A DNA stretch of 64,000 nucleotides from Pyrrhosoma nymphula (GCA_963573305.1 OY754331.1:96339434-96403433); one strand, 5' to 3'. Shown: positions 23,951 through 36,732, numbered from the stretch's first letter. The notes: generated by a model from the sequence alone, not told the origin. Numbers and translations are program-made.

Positions 23951-26839
23951 ACGCCCACGCCCCGCCCACGGTTGACTACAGAAGTCATTTCAGTTTTAGT
24001 CCTGGAAAGGAATTCATGATCCCTCAAGCTCATACCAGGAATGGGATTCTAATGCATGTAACTATTACTGGGTACAGCATGGAGCTGGCCTCTGGAAACT
24101 GCATGTATCGGCAACGCCGCTTAAGCACGAGGATTCCAGATTTCGGCTCGCTCTCTTTTTCATAAAATAATAAATTGAATGCAAAATAAGGGGCTTAATT
24201 CAGCAAAACCATATCATATGATCCGCTATGAAAATTTGAAGAGAACGGCAACAGTTTTGGTCTCATTGCTCCATGACTTGATTTCCGAGAATAATAAGTT
24301 TTAAGAATTGAACAGCATACCATTAAATATTACGATCAAAACTTTAAACTCGGTAGAAGTCATACAATAGCTTTAACTCACATTATACTAGAATTTCGTC
24401 TCTGAAGATTATTCTGCTTTGCAGTAATTAGATGTCACAGTTATACATCGAGCCGCAGCACTTAGTTATGATATTTCTTTTTACACTAAAGCCAGATACG
24501 CACAAAGTTTGTTTTTAACATAAATGTATACATAAATTAAAGAGGAAACTAAATTAAAATGCTAAAATAAAATGTGATGCACAGAACGTGAAATCCATGG
24601 AGCCGTCTTAACAATAGTATACAAGATTTTGGCGCGGAAATTCGGATTTTTAGGACTTTCTTTAGGCCATTACTACGCACACCGAAGATAATTTATAAGC
24701 ACTCCACTCCATTCCACAAGTTCTACCACTTATATTCGCTAGACAATAATGATTTCAAACACATTTACCATATATTTCATAAACTTCTCAGTACTATTTA
24801 CATTTCCCGACTGCTGTACATTCTTATCCTTGCTTACCAAACAACCTCCTTTAAAACATATATACACTTAAAAATTTCTACTAGATACTATAAATCCCAT
24901 ATTGCAGGATTTCGTACAATAATATCACATTGAACGACAAAGCATGCATATTTTCAGAAATCATTTGCAATTAAAGCTGGGCTAAATACGGAGAATATTT
25001 ATTTAGCACGAGCGGAAGATACCCGTTGAAATTCAACGGGTGTGAAAAACATTAAACTTATTTTTTATAATAAAACCACAAAGCCCGAAGAAAAACAGTA
25101 TGCGTGGTCATTTGAGGAGTTCGTAACCTATCTTGTATGTTGTGTTCGTTGTAGTACTGACAGTTTCCCAGGTTCACGGAGAGATGAGTGACTATTGGTT
25201 CACTTTCATGCACGGGAAACCCAAAAATCGGCCTCGCAGACTCATTACTACTTAAATAGCAACGGTTGATAGATGGTCACCTCGTCCCTCTGGTCCTCTT
25301 GAGCCGTCTTCTGAGTGATTAACAGCTTGATCGCTTCCCTTGTGTACATACATATATTTGCATTCCATGACTTAATTCAACTATTCAACGTTGATATGTG
25401 CGTTGATTATCTTAATCAGGATTGGACAGTAGAGTACAATCCAGCGGTTGACACGTCAAGAGGAGTAATGGCAGCAGAAGCCATGTTTATTTGACCTATG
25501 AATCCTCCATCAATGGGACTGCGCCTTCGGCATAGCCATAATCATTGGTTTCGGTTGCTAAATAAAACATTTATGGTGATTCTTAGTGCACTTGTCGATT
25601 TTCATGCACAGATGTCGTTAATTGCGCAGAATTTTCGTTCTTATTTCGGATAAGAAGCATGTAGTGACGTCATTATTATTTCCGCCATCTTAAAGCAGAT
25701 TGAAGGTTTGAAACAGATGGGTCTGTATTTGAACCAGATTTAGAGCTGGTTACCCGTCTGTATGTTGGGTAAGGATGAAATTTGTGCGGATCTTAGCGTA
25801 ACCCGAGAAACACCACGGGGAGAATCTCATGAGATCGCTGGTGGGCATGTTTTTGACCATCCAAATCTAACCTTTGTCGTTTGTCTTTCAAGGGTTCATT
25901 TTCTCGCAAATAAGGCATTCATTTTGTCTTAAAAGATTTTTTCGAAAGGTTAATCCTTTTTCTATTAGGCATGTTGATGGATATATTTTGAAGTCCAAGG
26001 AACGGAAACATAGCGGCAAGTGAGAGTCTAGAATAGGCAACTCGATGATTGAGTGAATGTACCTAAGTTAACTGCACATTAACACTTTTAAACGTATAAA
26101 TAATTCGTGACGTTACTGATGTGGGAATTGGTCTAAAAACAGTTCGCGAATGTACTGAGAGGCAGACGGTTTCACTATGTGTAATACACCTGAGTACTAA
26201 ACGATAATAAACAACGCCGTGTTTGTTGTAGCAACAGAGGCATTATTACCATTGATATTCGCTGCACGTATATATTCTTTTAAGTGTGTAGTCTATTAAT
26301 TCCTTTATGTGTAACGTTTACTACGTAAGTGTTCTCCCATATATATGCCCCTTTGAGAGCTACTTTGAGAGTAGACGTTGAAGAGTATATTTGTTAAATA
26401 TGCATTGAATTTAACGATTACCCCCCGAAGCAATCTATCATGGGGGCCTTGGGACTCCAGGATCTTCTTATACGGATTTTGTTTCTACGTACTATCATGG
26501 GCCTGCAGGAAAGCGTGATATTAAAATGCTAGAGGCGTGAATATTCTATGAAAATGAAATCTCTGGTTGTCAAGGAAATATGTTATTGTTGATTTCAGGG
26601 AAAATGTGAGATTTTTCAACTGAAAACATGAATTTCAGACAAATACGAAGAAGTAGAAGAAAATCAATTGATAAAAATTAGAAATTATATTGATTCAGCC
26701 ATCCGATAAAAAAAATTCCAGCCCTATATCTTGAGTGAATATACTTTTAAAAAGCAAAAAATGAAACCACTGCACCGAACACAATGCATAGCATGGACCA
26801 CCAGGGGGGACCTTCGGGGGCCTTTGGGGGTCCTTAGAT
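23951..26839. other. No gene recognised; one 21-bp palindrome
   Basis: Includes a perfect 10-bp inverted repeat with a single-base centre at 25021-25041 (ACCCGTTGAA / TTCAACGGGT). Two donor-like GTAAGT/GTAAGG strings (about 25770 and 26326) have no supported exon. Confidence 0.45.
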
Positions 26840-27150
26840 CTTTTTAATATAGCATATGATACAACCAGATCTTTATTCTATCTACATGCCAAATTTCAGC
26901 TCAATCGGTCCAGTAGTTTTTGCGTGATGGAGCAACAGACAGAAAGAGACCATTACATTTTTATACATATTAGTAAGGATCACACCCTTAACCCTGAAAA
27001 AATAGGGTTTCGGTTAATTGAACCCTACAGTGTTTGTCGTCTACCAGTAACAAACATGTGTTCCAAATTTCATCAAAATCGGTCCTGTTGTTTAGGAGGA
27101 GATGTGGAACATACATACATACATACATACATACATTGACTTTTATATAT
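26840..27150 (+). repeat. Retroposon 3' tails with CATA microsatellite
   Basis: Two similar tail units: CAAATTTCAGCTCAATCGGT near 26892 and CCAAATTTCATCAAAATCGGT near 27062. The second runs through TAGGAGG...AACATACATACA into (ATAC)n at 27111-27136 and TTGACTTTTATATATATA. Strings of this kind end many arthropod SINEs and non-LTR elements. The element bodies are not identifiable. Confidence 0.6.
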
Positions 27151-28784
27151 ATAAAGATAAAGATGTAATAAAGAAAACGTGGCCAAATGAGATACCTAAA
27201 TAACACTGTACTTTTGTGTTATGTAAATAGTAATATTTCTGACATCATAGATGTGCTGCTCAGGAATATGATAACTATTCATCTTCAAATGTCGCTACGG
27301 CCGATATTAATATTTTTGGAGCTGAAGAATTTCATCTAAAAAAACCAACAATAACGTTTACATAAAATGGTAATTCATAATACAACAATGATTATTTTCA
27401 AATATGATCATGGTTAGCACATCGAAATGGCTCTGAATAAATATTATAATATATCGAAATAATATCTTTCTAGTTCTTTAAAAACATTCTTGTCTAATAT
27501 GGTGCAATGCATTATTCCACTTATGTAATTCTAATTACAGATTGCCCATCTACTTAAAGGTACAAATGCTGCAAATATTTGACATATGTTGCACGTGAAA
27601 GCAATTTTCGGAAGCAACTAATAGCCAAATCATACCTACTGTGAATAATAAGAAACAAGACGCTAAATGCATTGGCCAAATCGAATGCGTAACTATAATT
27701 GATGAAAAATAGAAAATGGAATTATATATGCTAGCTGATTGACTTGAGAATAAAAAAGAGTAAAAATACTTCATGAAATGAGCCGCATCTAATCTATGTG
27801 CGGGTAGTTTCTGGTATAGGTGAAGAAAAAAGAATTCGGCGCGCATTGACGATAAAAGTCGATGCAGAGGAAAAAAATTAAGGTGAACCAAAATATACCA
27901 TTTAAAAAAAATGAAAAATGTGTAAATCAGGGAAAGAGAAGATTGACTAAGAAGAAGATTTACCCGACGAAGTTTCCCATTACATTTTATACAAACTTAA
28001 AAGGAATTGGTTCCCGAAACTGACACAAAAAATTCACACTTCCCCTAAGTGTGAAAAAAATGCATGGCCTAATGCCACTATAATATCAGCCAGACTATAT
28101 TCAGTTGAAAGTGACCTGCGGTTTGGAAACGTAATTCAACCCGTTAAAAGAGATTCAATGAGCATGGGTTATCTGATACTAACTGCAACCGGGAAACCAT
28201 TCGTTTTATCGGGAGGTATCGGTGCTTCAGGCACCGTTCAGCCAACTAATCTGTACTCAGTTTAAACAGTCCGGAAACTAAGGGCATAACACAGCTCACG
28301 GTCTCTCAAATGGCTGGTGCCGTGACTAAACCACTGAGCGCTACGCGCACGCACGCATCACGAGGAGTCTGAAGCAAGCAATACGCTGCAGCGAGCTGAA
28401 GATTGAATCATTCAGATGTAGCAAATGCCTCTCCGATTATCAGCGCGGGCACAAGCCTTGAGTTTGTTCAACTGCATTTTGCACACGGATGGATCAGTTC
28501 CGCTCACCGATCGAATATCCTCTGTTCCTTTGTGTACAGATATAGCCTTTCTCAGTTTCAGAGTTCAAGCCAAAAGATCGCGTAAATATTGGCTATACGA
28601 GAAGGATACGGAGGAAGGTAGTCCTCAATCAGGCAAAGTTCAGCCTCTCAGTTCTTTCAGTCATATACGCGAAACGCTAAATGCAAACAGTGAATTACTA
28701 ATCGTTATTTTTGGCTTATAAATGTTTTTCTACGCTTGAGATTCTGCAGGCAAAGATTTAATTCGCGAAGCACATAAAACACAA
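27151..28784. other. No gene confirmed; CpG-richer patch near 28.3 kb
   Basis: 28300-28450 is locally CpG-rich (GCGCTACGCGCACGCACG) and precedes a 98-codon + frame at 28425-28721 with no recognised motif. A 9-bp perfect hairpin TTCACACTT/AAGTGTGAA lies at about 28032-28054. Confidence 0.35.
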
Positions 28785-29035
28785 AGGATAGCCGAAAGCT
28801 TTGTTAAAAACTGCAAACAGAGTATAGAAAGTGTCACAAGGCTGATGGAAGGATAAGGTTGGGAGCTGTTATAGACTCGGAGGATAAACTCGCTAGGCTT
28901 AGATTAGTTTAAAAAACTTAGACCCCGCGTTATATCTCTAGATCTGATGGGAGAGGCAATATAAGTTAGATACAATGTCGAACTGACAAGTACAAAAATT
29001 CCATCTTTCCTCGCACTTTTAGGTTTAGGATTTAG
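28785..29035 (+). pseudogene. Second Jockey/CR1-like LINE 3' fragment
   Basis: Aligns at DNA level with 5485-5760: AAAGGA(A/T)AGCCG, CTTTGTTAAAAACTGC, AAGTGTCACAAGGCTGATGGAAGG, AGACTCGGAGG, GCTAGGxTTAG and the TTTCCxCGCAC block. Several indels and stops. It corresponds to the IQRKAA-to-LYRTEK part of the reverse transcriptase C-terminus. Confidence 0.65.
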
Positions 29036-29559
29036 GATTATTCCTTTATTATGAAGATGTAGAATATTTGAAGATTTTCACTGGTGAAAAGGAGAGGAAT
29101 TCTCCACATCACTCAGCCAACGTATATTTTAAGGACTTAATATTAATCTACGGAGCACCTTAAAAACTACCTGATTTAATTAAAAATCAGGGCACCTTTG
29201 ATTAATTTTCACTCATTAAAACATAAGCTTATAACTACTTCTTTCAAAATAACCTAATTTTGCAGCAGGCTTCGTTTCCCACGTTAAACCAACCTTCAGT
29301 GTGCCCCCACTAAATGAAATGAAACAATAATTAAATAAAAGCCAAAATGCGAATACACGAGGACCAAGGAGGACTAAAGCTCTTTAAGGACTGCTAAAGT
29401 TCTGGTAATTAAGGTGATAATATGAGCAGGGAGAGGCAAAATTACCCATACGCGACTACTGAATGATGCAGCAGACGGAGAGATATATTAAGTACAGGCG
29501 AAATAACCAAAGGATTAGAAGCGGTGCGGAGGGTAGTGCGAACTTGCGCTTCAAAATAC

Positions 29560-30010
29560 CCCCTTGAACGAAAAATCCCCCTCAAGGCATCTTCACATCA
29601 CAAGCTATATAACCCCCACCTCCTCCACTTTACAACCCCTCCCCTCACTATGTTCCAAACATCCCCCCGATCCCCCTCGAACCCCGTTCACTCCCAATCT
29701 CTTTCTAAACCTCTCGAGGTCGTCGCAACCCCCCTACACTCCCCCAAATTCCCGCTTTCCCCCATCCCTATCCTCCGGTACCTAACGATTGCTTCATTAT
29801 TTCACTCCGGGTGGTGGTCGGGATTGGAGTGGAGAGGAAGGTCTTCCACCACGAACAGTTTGGCTCGGATTGAAAGGAGACGGAGGAGAAGAAGTGGAGA
29901 TAAGATGGGAAGAGGTGGTAGATAGAGATAGAGAGAGAGGAGAGATAGGAAGAGAGAATCTCGGTACAGTCATCGCAAGGGGTAGAGAAGGGAAAAAGAG
30001 TATTCAGGCG
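29560..30010. repeat. Paired CT-rich then GA-rich tracts
   Basis: 29580-29790 is strongly C/T-rich on the + strand, and 29819-30010 is strongly G/A-rich, with the switch near 29800-29815. The 133-codon frame at 29524-29925 is a by-product of this skew. A bidirectional promoter or a replication-linked skew change is possible but not shown. Confidence 0.55.
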
Positions 30011-31100
30011 AAGGAAAGGATAAAATATATGTATTTATCGTGCTCTGGACATCAACCTTGGAGGAATTGCTAGTACAAAATTAAAGTTGCCTCAAGAAAA
30101 TGGTTTCAGGTAGATTTGGCGAGATATCACTAAACATAAAATTCCATGAATTTGCCAATATAAAAGAACATCTCACCTTTCCAATGATAACAGCAAATCA
30201 GCCATTTGCCATTATACTTTTCGAGATATTTGGCAACAAATACGTCATTTTCCATGGGAAATAACGCACTCCAGAAAGACCTTATTTAAAAATAACTAAT
30301 TTATAACGCATGGATCACATCAGGATTTTAACAGTGTGTAGCAGGTGCTATTTTTCAACTGTTTAAAAAAATAAATCATCTGCTCAAGGCAGTAACTTTT
30401 ACAGAATTGCGAAAAAATCATCGTCTGCGAAGGACTTTTTAAGCGTAACACCATTCAAAAAATGAGTCACCTTATACATGCATACTTAGTTTATTAAAGA
30501 AAATTTCAGTAACAAAAAAACGTTTTTGCGTCATTAATGTTACCATTTATACTTTATGCTTCTTACAGTTGCTTCAATTAAAAATAAAACTTGAATATGG
30601 AAAACTCAACTGATCAAACAACCTTAAATACAGAATGATTTTTAATATCTATAAAAGATACAGAGCTATGGATACTAAGGTAATTATACAAAGACAAAAG
30701 TAAGGTTACAGATACATTTTGATGAAAATCTGGGTTAGGCTGTGCATTAGCAAGGGCATAGAACAAATTAGCACCACTCTGCATTGAGAAGAGTTATGTA
30801 GAAAATGGCTACGGCCGTCCGAACCTATTCATTGACCAAAACCAAGAAAGTCATAGGTGAATGAGGTGGAGGAGATTCCAAAGAGGAAGAATATTAGGAG
30901 TCTTAGGAATAGGAGAGCGTGTGTAAAGCTATGCATGTGCACGGATAGGGCATTTGAGGAAATTGTTAGAATAAAGCCATTTACCTTGGCCGAAGAGAAG
31001 TAACTATTTATTTTACCGTTACTAACCTTAAATGGAATAACTTTATGGGCATGTATATATAAATGCATAACATGGATAAGAGTCTTGTGTAGCTTTGATT
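30011..31100. other. No gene recognised
   Basis: A 43-codon minus-strand frame around 30130-30262 (starts MENDVFVAKYLEKYNGKW) reads smoothly but has no known family. Confidence 0.35.
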
Positions 31101-31104
31101 TCGA

Positions 31105-31560
31105 AGGAGAAGGAACAGAGAGATGGGGTAGATGTGTATGTGACGGTAAGGGGAGGTGAGGTTTAGGATGTTATGAGGTGGAATACTGAGGGGAGGGAGG
31201 TAGGAAAAGCGGTTGGCTTGAGGAACAGAGGGAGGTGGGCAGAGGGAGGGCAGGAGGAACCCAAGAGAGAGGGAGGAGGGTTGGTTATGGGTTTAAAGCC
31301 GGGGATAAAAGGGGAGGAAATGATTGCAGTGAAGTGGAGAATAGTTGTTCCCGGGAGACCTTGAGGAGGGCAGGGCATGAGAGGAGATGTGAGAGAGGGA
31401 GAGAGATTCGGCAACGGGGATGGGATAGGAAGAGCGCGCGGTATGGCCTGGAAGATGGCGAAAGTTTGAAAGGGATGACGAGATGAGGCGATTTGGGAGA
31501 GCGAGAGAGAGAGGATGAATATGGGAGGAGGAAGAATGTGGGAGAGAGGACAAAAAAAAG
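31105..31560 (+). repeat. GA-rich tract
   Basis: Purine-rich on the + strand with GGGAGG/GAGAGA runs. Four open frames of 83-137 codons overlap here on both strands, because stop codons are rare in such DNA. Confidence 0.6.
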
Positions 31561-33370
31561 GATCTCCAAGCTTCAAGTAGATTCTTTTGACTAAAACATG
31601 TGTCCTCAGGGAAATGGGTGAAATTGCGCAAGATGCTCGCCCGATGAGGAAGTTTCTCCACGTAAATAATTAACAATGGAAAATTAAGGACTTGATTACG
31701 GAATTGTTTTTAAACCATGCGTCACAATATAACCCATGTAGAAAGCGAAAATTAATAACAAACTACAGAAAATATGTTCGTAATTTAAATTATAAATTAA
31801 AACTAACGTTAGAATCTGTGATTAACAAATATCTCAGGTTTATGCGAGTGGTGATATTTCTGGATGTGTATTACCACCCCACCTCAACTTAACAATCCCT
31901 TTAAAAAGACTGAGCTAAGCTAAAAGGACTTGACAAGAATGTCTTCCGATCTTTGAGCGATTGATTTATCGGTTTATAAATATCCAAGGTGAATAAAATA
32001 GTAAAGACATAGATAAAGATATTTTTTCCTATCCAGCGTAGATATCATCAATTGCATCATCAATACATTGCATCAATCAAAGGCCAATTACTTCCGTGAA
32101 CACCTCGCACTGACTTTCACCTACTACTGGCCTCTTTATTCGGTAAAATCGGTCTTTCAAGTAGCCGGCATAACTTCCAGGAGTAATTCTATGGCTAGTA
32201 TTTACGAAAAATGGATGTCGGGGTGGCAACATTGTACACAAGCGATATTAGCGACATGAAAAATTAAATACTACATCATAATATGTTCACAAAATAGGAG
32301 TAATTATACCAACAGCGTCTTAAACAACCGCGATTCTGAAGACAATTCCTTATCATCACCATCAGTAGTCATCTGTCCAAAGTTTGTTTTACAGAAGTTC
32401 TTCTCTCATTTCTATGACCAGCCAAATACTTCATAACTTGATAATTCCTCTACATAATTTTCATAATGTGTTCCATCTTCATCGGTAATTCCTCCCACTT
32501 GTTGTATCTTCCATTAATGTTATCTTAGCGCCGTTATGTTTCAGAATGTGTTAAAATAGTTTTTCTCCTCGTCATTTTAGAGTTTCGATTCAACTTCATT
32601 TTTCTCACTAAAGGGCAGCCCGTTCACTTTAATGGTTCCTTTAGTCACTATTCGACTATTAGTTCCATACTATTCGACATTAGATTCCATTCGGTCTTTA
32701 CTATTCTTAGGTAAACTAGATTTCCATGAGTCAAATGCTTTGTTCCGCCACAGGTCTACAAATTAGAGACAAGTTCATCATTGCCGTACTCCCTTCTTTA
32801 CTATTGCTTCCACCGCATTTCCGAAAAAATGAATCACTTCCTACAACCTACATACTATTCTCCCGTTCTTTAATGACACTCCTATTCCTATTCACTTCTG
32901 TTTATGGCATTTTCGATTTGTCGAGAGCAGTTAAAAGGCCATTAACTTAAAGGATTATTATTTTGAAAAAATGCCATCTTTCTTTGAATTAGGTACTCTA
33001 TTCGTAATGTTGTCAAACTATTCCTCGCTCTTCCAAAAAAAGCTTAGAATGCATTTCTTTGTAAACCATTCACATCGCATGACTTCATTTCCACGTCCTT
33101 CATAACTAGGTGACTTTTGAAAGTTTTCGTTTTGTTCACAGCTGACAGTGACGAATGCCTCTTGAGACCGGGTCATGCGAAATTAGTTTTTTTCATAGAA
33201 TAGAATACTAACAATAAGTCTTTAGACCCACTCAATGCATAAGGATGACAGTATGTGTCATCTACTGCGTTGTTGAGTCTCTGTCCTGTCCAAGTGGACA
33301 TTTTCCTAAGCCTAAAGAATTACGATCCGTTCATAAAATGTGTGCTATTGGCATTATATATATTTAGCCG
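31561..33370. other. No feature recognised
   Basis: T/C-rich around 32340-32900 on the + strand. A 74-codon frame at 32726-32950 has hydrophobic patches but no start context or homology I can name. Confidence 0.4.
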
Positions 33371-33391
33371 AAATAAGCACATAATATCGAT

Positions 33392-33836
33392 TAAGAATCG
33401 ATCATTGAATGTGAGCTACGTCTATTTTGTTAGCTTTCAACCAAAATACATAATAGTGAATACATCGAAAAACTGTTAAAAGTTGTTGTATAGACTAAGT
33501 GATTATTACTTTGTTATTTATACTGTATTGCCATTGTTCTTAATCATCTTTTATTTGTATTGTTGCAAGTGAAAATTCATATGAATTATTTTACTCTGCT
33601 ATAATTCCGCACACAATATGTATTATCTCTAATTGTTTTTCTGTTATCAGGTTAAAAAAAAAATGATTATACATATGCACCAGCCGCTTCATGTTATTTC
33701 ATGATGGTAACCCCAAAACAGGTTTACCTATGGGGTACCTAAATTCCACCTTATTGTTTTTTCAAATATTGTATATATATACTTTGTTTACTTCACAAGT
33801 GGAATAAATATTATTATTATTATTATTATTATTATT
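33392..33836 (+). mobile_element. 5'-truncated LINE 3' end with (TTA)n tail and target duplication
   Basis: Ends in GGAATAAATA followed by (TTA)n at 33811-33836. The flanks match: 33371-33391 and 33837-33857 agree at 18 of 21 (AAATA(A/G)GCACATAAT(A/G)T...). This is the structure of an aged target-primed insertion with a microsatellite tail. No protein remnant remains. The insertion ends about 45 bases before the splice acceptor at 33880. Confidence 0.65.
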
Positions 33837-33880
33837 AAATAGGCACATAATGTGGATAACATATTTTTTGCTTATTACAG

Positions 33881-34012
33881 CATGTGCAGAAACCTATAAT
33901 TACTGATAACGGAGGAGACAACAGCAAGAATGAGGCGCCGTTAGAAGAAGATGGGACTGATATTCTGAATGACATTTTATTAGCTCTGAAAGAAAGGATC
34001 CATGATATGTAG
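33881..34012 (+). CDS. Candidate terminal coding exon, acidic C-terminus
   Basis: A strong acceptor (TTTTTTGCTTATTACAG) ends at 33880. From 33881, only one frame is open and runs 43 codons to TAG at 34010-34012; the other two frames stop within 8 codons. The peptide starts HVQKPIITDNGGDNSKNEA, continues with an acidic stretch (LEEDG) and ends in a likely amphipathic helix (DILNDILLALKERIHDM). An AATAAA lies at 34030-34035, 18 bases after the stop. No domain is recognised. Splicing into it would be in phase 0, which fits the exon candidate at 2341-2390 and many others. Composition and signals favour a real last exon, but it is short and untested. Confidence 0.35.
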   Translation, partial: HVQKPIITDNGGDNSKNEAPLEEDGTDILNDILLALKERIHDM

Positions 34013-34029
34013 ATAAAAGTACAGACAAA

Positions 34030-34035
34030 AATAAA
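34030..34035 (+). terminator. Possible polyadenylation signal
   Basis: AATAAA 18 bases beyond the candidate stop codon at 34010. The motif is common in AT-rich DNA; its value is only positional. Confidence 0.3.
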
Positions 34036-34379
34036 TAATTACCAATTCAGAAAGTGCGGTCTTAGAAAAGGAAAACTAAAAGGAACATTAGCAAACAAAA
34101 AAAGGAAACCTTAAACATTCGTAAGATTCCTGCTTCCCATTCACGTGTGACAATAGCTAAACCAGACCTCATACGGGTGCTTTAAGTGAACAACATTATT
34201 TCCCATAACATTAAAACCAAATGAAATGAATCAGTTTGAAGGCAACACACCTACTCCTAACCTTGGCGCAGAAGCAGGAAAGAGATTCAGAAAGCCACAC
34301 AGAAAATTGTATGACATGGATAGCCAGGATATCGGTTGAAACCATTGAGGCGAAGAGACAGGAGATAATCAAAAGCCTT

Positions 34380-34760
34380 GACAAAACCTTTGGGGCATGG
34401 GAAGAAGGGGGGCGGGGGGGACAGGCAGGATCCAGTGTGGCCAAACTAACAAAACTCCTCGGTTGATTGGGGTTTGTTGAGACGGGAAAGCATGGAGGAA
34501 ACTCTTGAGGGGACAGATTGGGGCAGCAGTTGGGCGATGGTTAATGAGGAGAGGAAGGCGAGGGAGAGGAGAAGATTGGGTGCGGCGGGTGCCGTGGGGA
34601 TGCGGCAAGTGAAAGGGAAGGTCTCTCGGAGGGAGAGAGGCGTGGGTGCTGCTGGAGAAATGAAACAAGGAGAGAGAGGAATCGAGGCAGTGGGATCGTG
34701 AGCAGACGACCTGCTAAGGAACTGCCGAAGGTCCCGCAAGGGATTTAAGGAAGGAGGAGC
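34380..34760 (+). repeat. GA-rich tract
   Basis: Begins with GGGAAGAAGGGGGGCGGGG and continues as GAGAGG-rich DNA. Frames of 75-99 codons on both strands are composition effects. Confidence 0.6.
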
Positions 34761-35534
34761 CTAGGGATAGGAGGAAGAACATAGCAGATGGGAAAGGGAT
34801 GAGAGGAGACACTCCCATTGGTGGGAAATGGACGTCAGGGTTTCCCCATGACTGAATGACTCAAAGCAAATGAGAAATCCCACCCTTTCATTTAATGTCC
34901 TTAAAAATGCTACTTCTTTTAATGTAACGCTTGAGCTAATGGCGAGCAATATTAAATATACTTGCATTTTAAATACTACTATCCAAATATGATAGTCGTT
35001 AATAAAATTTTGCACTGAATTATATCCTGTATTTCACTGAGTGTTTTCCTTTAAAATATCTAATGTCCACGCAAAAAAAACACTTCGCTTACCATCAATT
35101 TCAAGAAAAAGTAAGACATTATATGCATAGATTAATTTAATATACAAATTTCTATGAATGACCGATGAGCCAAGCTCAGTGTTCTATCAATTCAACTAAC
35201 GCATTTTAACTTCGTAATGGCATGACTTCGCCGACAGATCAATATCTAAGATAGATAATACCATCGTTTTATTGCAGTTAAATTTCCTATCGCTTTTTTA
35301 AACTAGTTTTTCGAAAAATGTTCGATAGTGAGTGGCATGGAAAAATAAAATCATTTTTCCATGCAGGTAATTTAACACATTAATGTCCGCTGTGCGGAAT
35401 TCAACACATACCTATTGAGTCATCTCATCTCATTTATCAACCCAATGCGCCAATTCAGTACAATCAAAAATTAATACAAAATATCTCAAAAATACTTTGA
35501 GCTGTTTTATTACTCTTTCTATAACCTCAATTAC
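34761..35534. other. No feature recognised
   Basis: AT-rich; only an 84-codon minus-strand frame (34761-35015) without motifs. Confidence 0.4.
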
Positions 35535-35610
35535 AGAATATACATCTACATACTGCCCTGAAAAAAACGCCACAGAAGCGTGTGGCAGGGGGTGTTATGA
35601 CAGCAGATGA
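35535..35610 (-). mobile_element. LINE 3' tip, minus strand
   Basis: Reverse complement reads ACACCCCCTGCCACACGCTTC and then GGCAGTATGTAGATGTATATT. It matches the 3' coding end plus first tail bases of the LINE at 5.86-5.92 kb. About 75 bases only, an extreme 5' truncation. Confidence 0.65.
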
Positions 35611-35884
35611 TATTGACGAAGAAAATGATGGCAATGAGTAATGTAATAATTATGCACATAAATATGACTACAAAAATGTATATTAAACAACCTATTGACG
35701 CTATGCGTTGGAGGGCAGGTTTTTATGTAGGTGGCATGAATGTGAACGGAATCAAGTAAACAATTGTTTTGGCCGTCTTAACTCCTTTATCAAGGAGGTA
35801 GAGCATAAGGACAACAACAGGAGGAACGGAGGTGGATGGAAAAGGAAGCAGGGAATACGCACACTCGCGTTTACGAGAGACTGG

Positions 35885-36330
35885 CGTTAATAATAGGACT
35901 CGGATGGCTAGAGAGAAGGAGAGAAAGGAATGAAAGAGAAGGACTCATGTGGATTACGAGCGGGAGCTCTCTCTAAAATCTAAACGGGTGCGCGGAATAG
36001 GACAGAGAAAGGACCTCTTCCCCTATACCACCCCCCCCCCCTGGTACGCACGCTCGGTAAGACAAGAGAGAGAGAATAAGAGAGAAGGAGAGAAAGCTTC
36101 GGCATTGGGAAGACAAAAGACGCGGGAAATTGACGGAAAGGGAGGTGGGCTTAACGCGAGGGAAGTTAAGGACGAGGGGACCTTGTGTGGGAGGGGAAGG
36201 TTTAAGGGGGAGGGTTGGTGGATGGATGAAGGAGGAAGTGAGAGACCTACACACACAGGCGTCAAAGGGAACAACATCGATAGAGCCGAGGACGAAAGGG
36301 AAGTTAAGGGGGGTAGTAGGTAGTAGCTGC
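35885..36330 (+). repeat. GA-rich tract
   Basis: AGAGAGAAGGAGAG-like runs around 35910-35940 and 36060-36110, then GGGAGGGG-type runs to 36330, with a C-run at 36032-36041. Overlapping frames (91-141 codons) are not credible genes. Confidence 0.55.
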
Positions 36331-36439
36331 TTCTGCGGAGATGGCGCACTGAAGAAGTGCCGCGCCATAGAAACGAGAGTATCCGACGGTAACGACAATG
36401 ACTAAATAACTCGCGACGGAGGAAACGATTTCAGGGGTG

Positions 36440-36677
36440 GAATCACGATTTCTCCTTCCGGGCTGTCGTTATCCAAACCGCAAACCGCTCCAGAAGGGCA
36501 ATGCTCACAGTTACTGTCCCAAGAACGCACTCTTTATCAATTAAAACTGGTAATTTAAAGCACGTGATAAACAATTGAAGAATGACGATCACGTACCTAT
36601 TCGCTCTCAAAAGCGTAATTAGAAAAGTAATGAAAACGCGAGCGAATGCGTTATAGAGAATCGTGATCACGCCCCGG
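36440..36677 (+). repeat. Diverged dispersed repeat, copy 2 (partner at 9.5 kb)
   Basis: Matches the 9.5 kb copy over about 235 bases with small indels; see the shared blocks given there. Slightly more CpG is retained in this copy. Confidence 0.7.
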
Positions 36678-36732
36678 GTTTAATTTTATGGAAGATATCC
36701 ATCACGTAGGAAATGAGAAATAACTTGGTGTA

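Noticed and set aside
28425..28721. 98-codon + frame after a CpG-rich patch
   Set aside because: No motif, no clear promoter or splice signals; length is within chance for this many frames.
30130..30262. 43-codon minus-strand frame followed by donor-like GGTGAG
   Set aside because: Looks like a fragment of repeated AT-rich DNA; no acceptor and no recognisable family.
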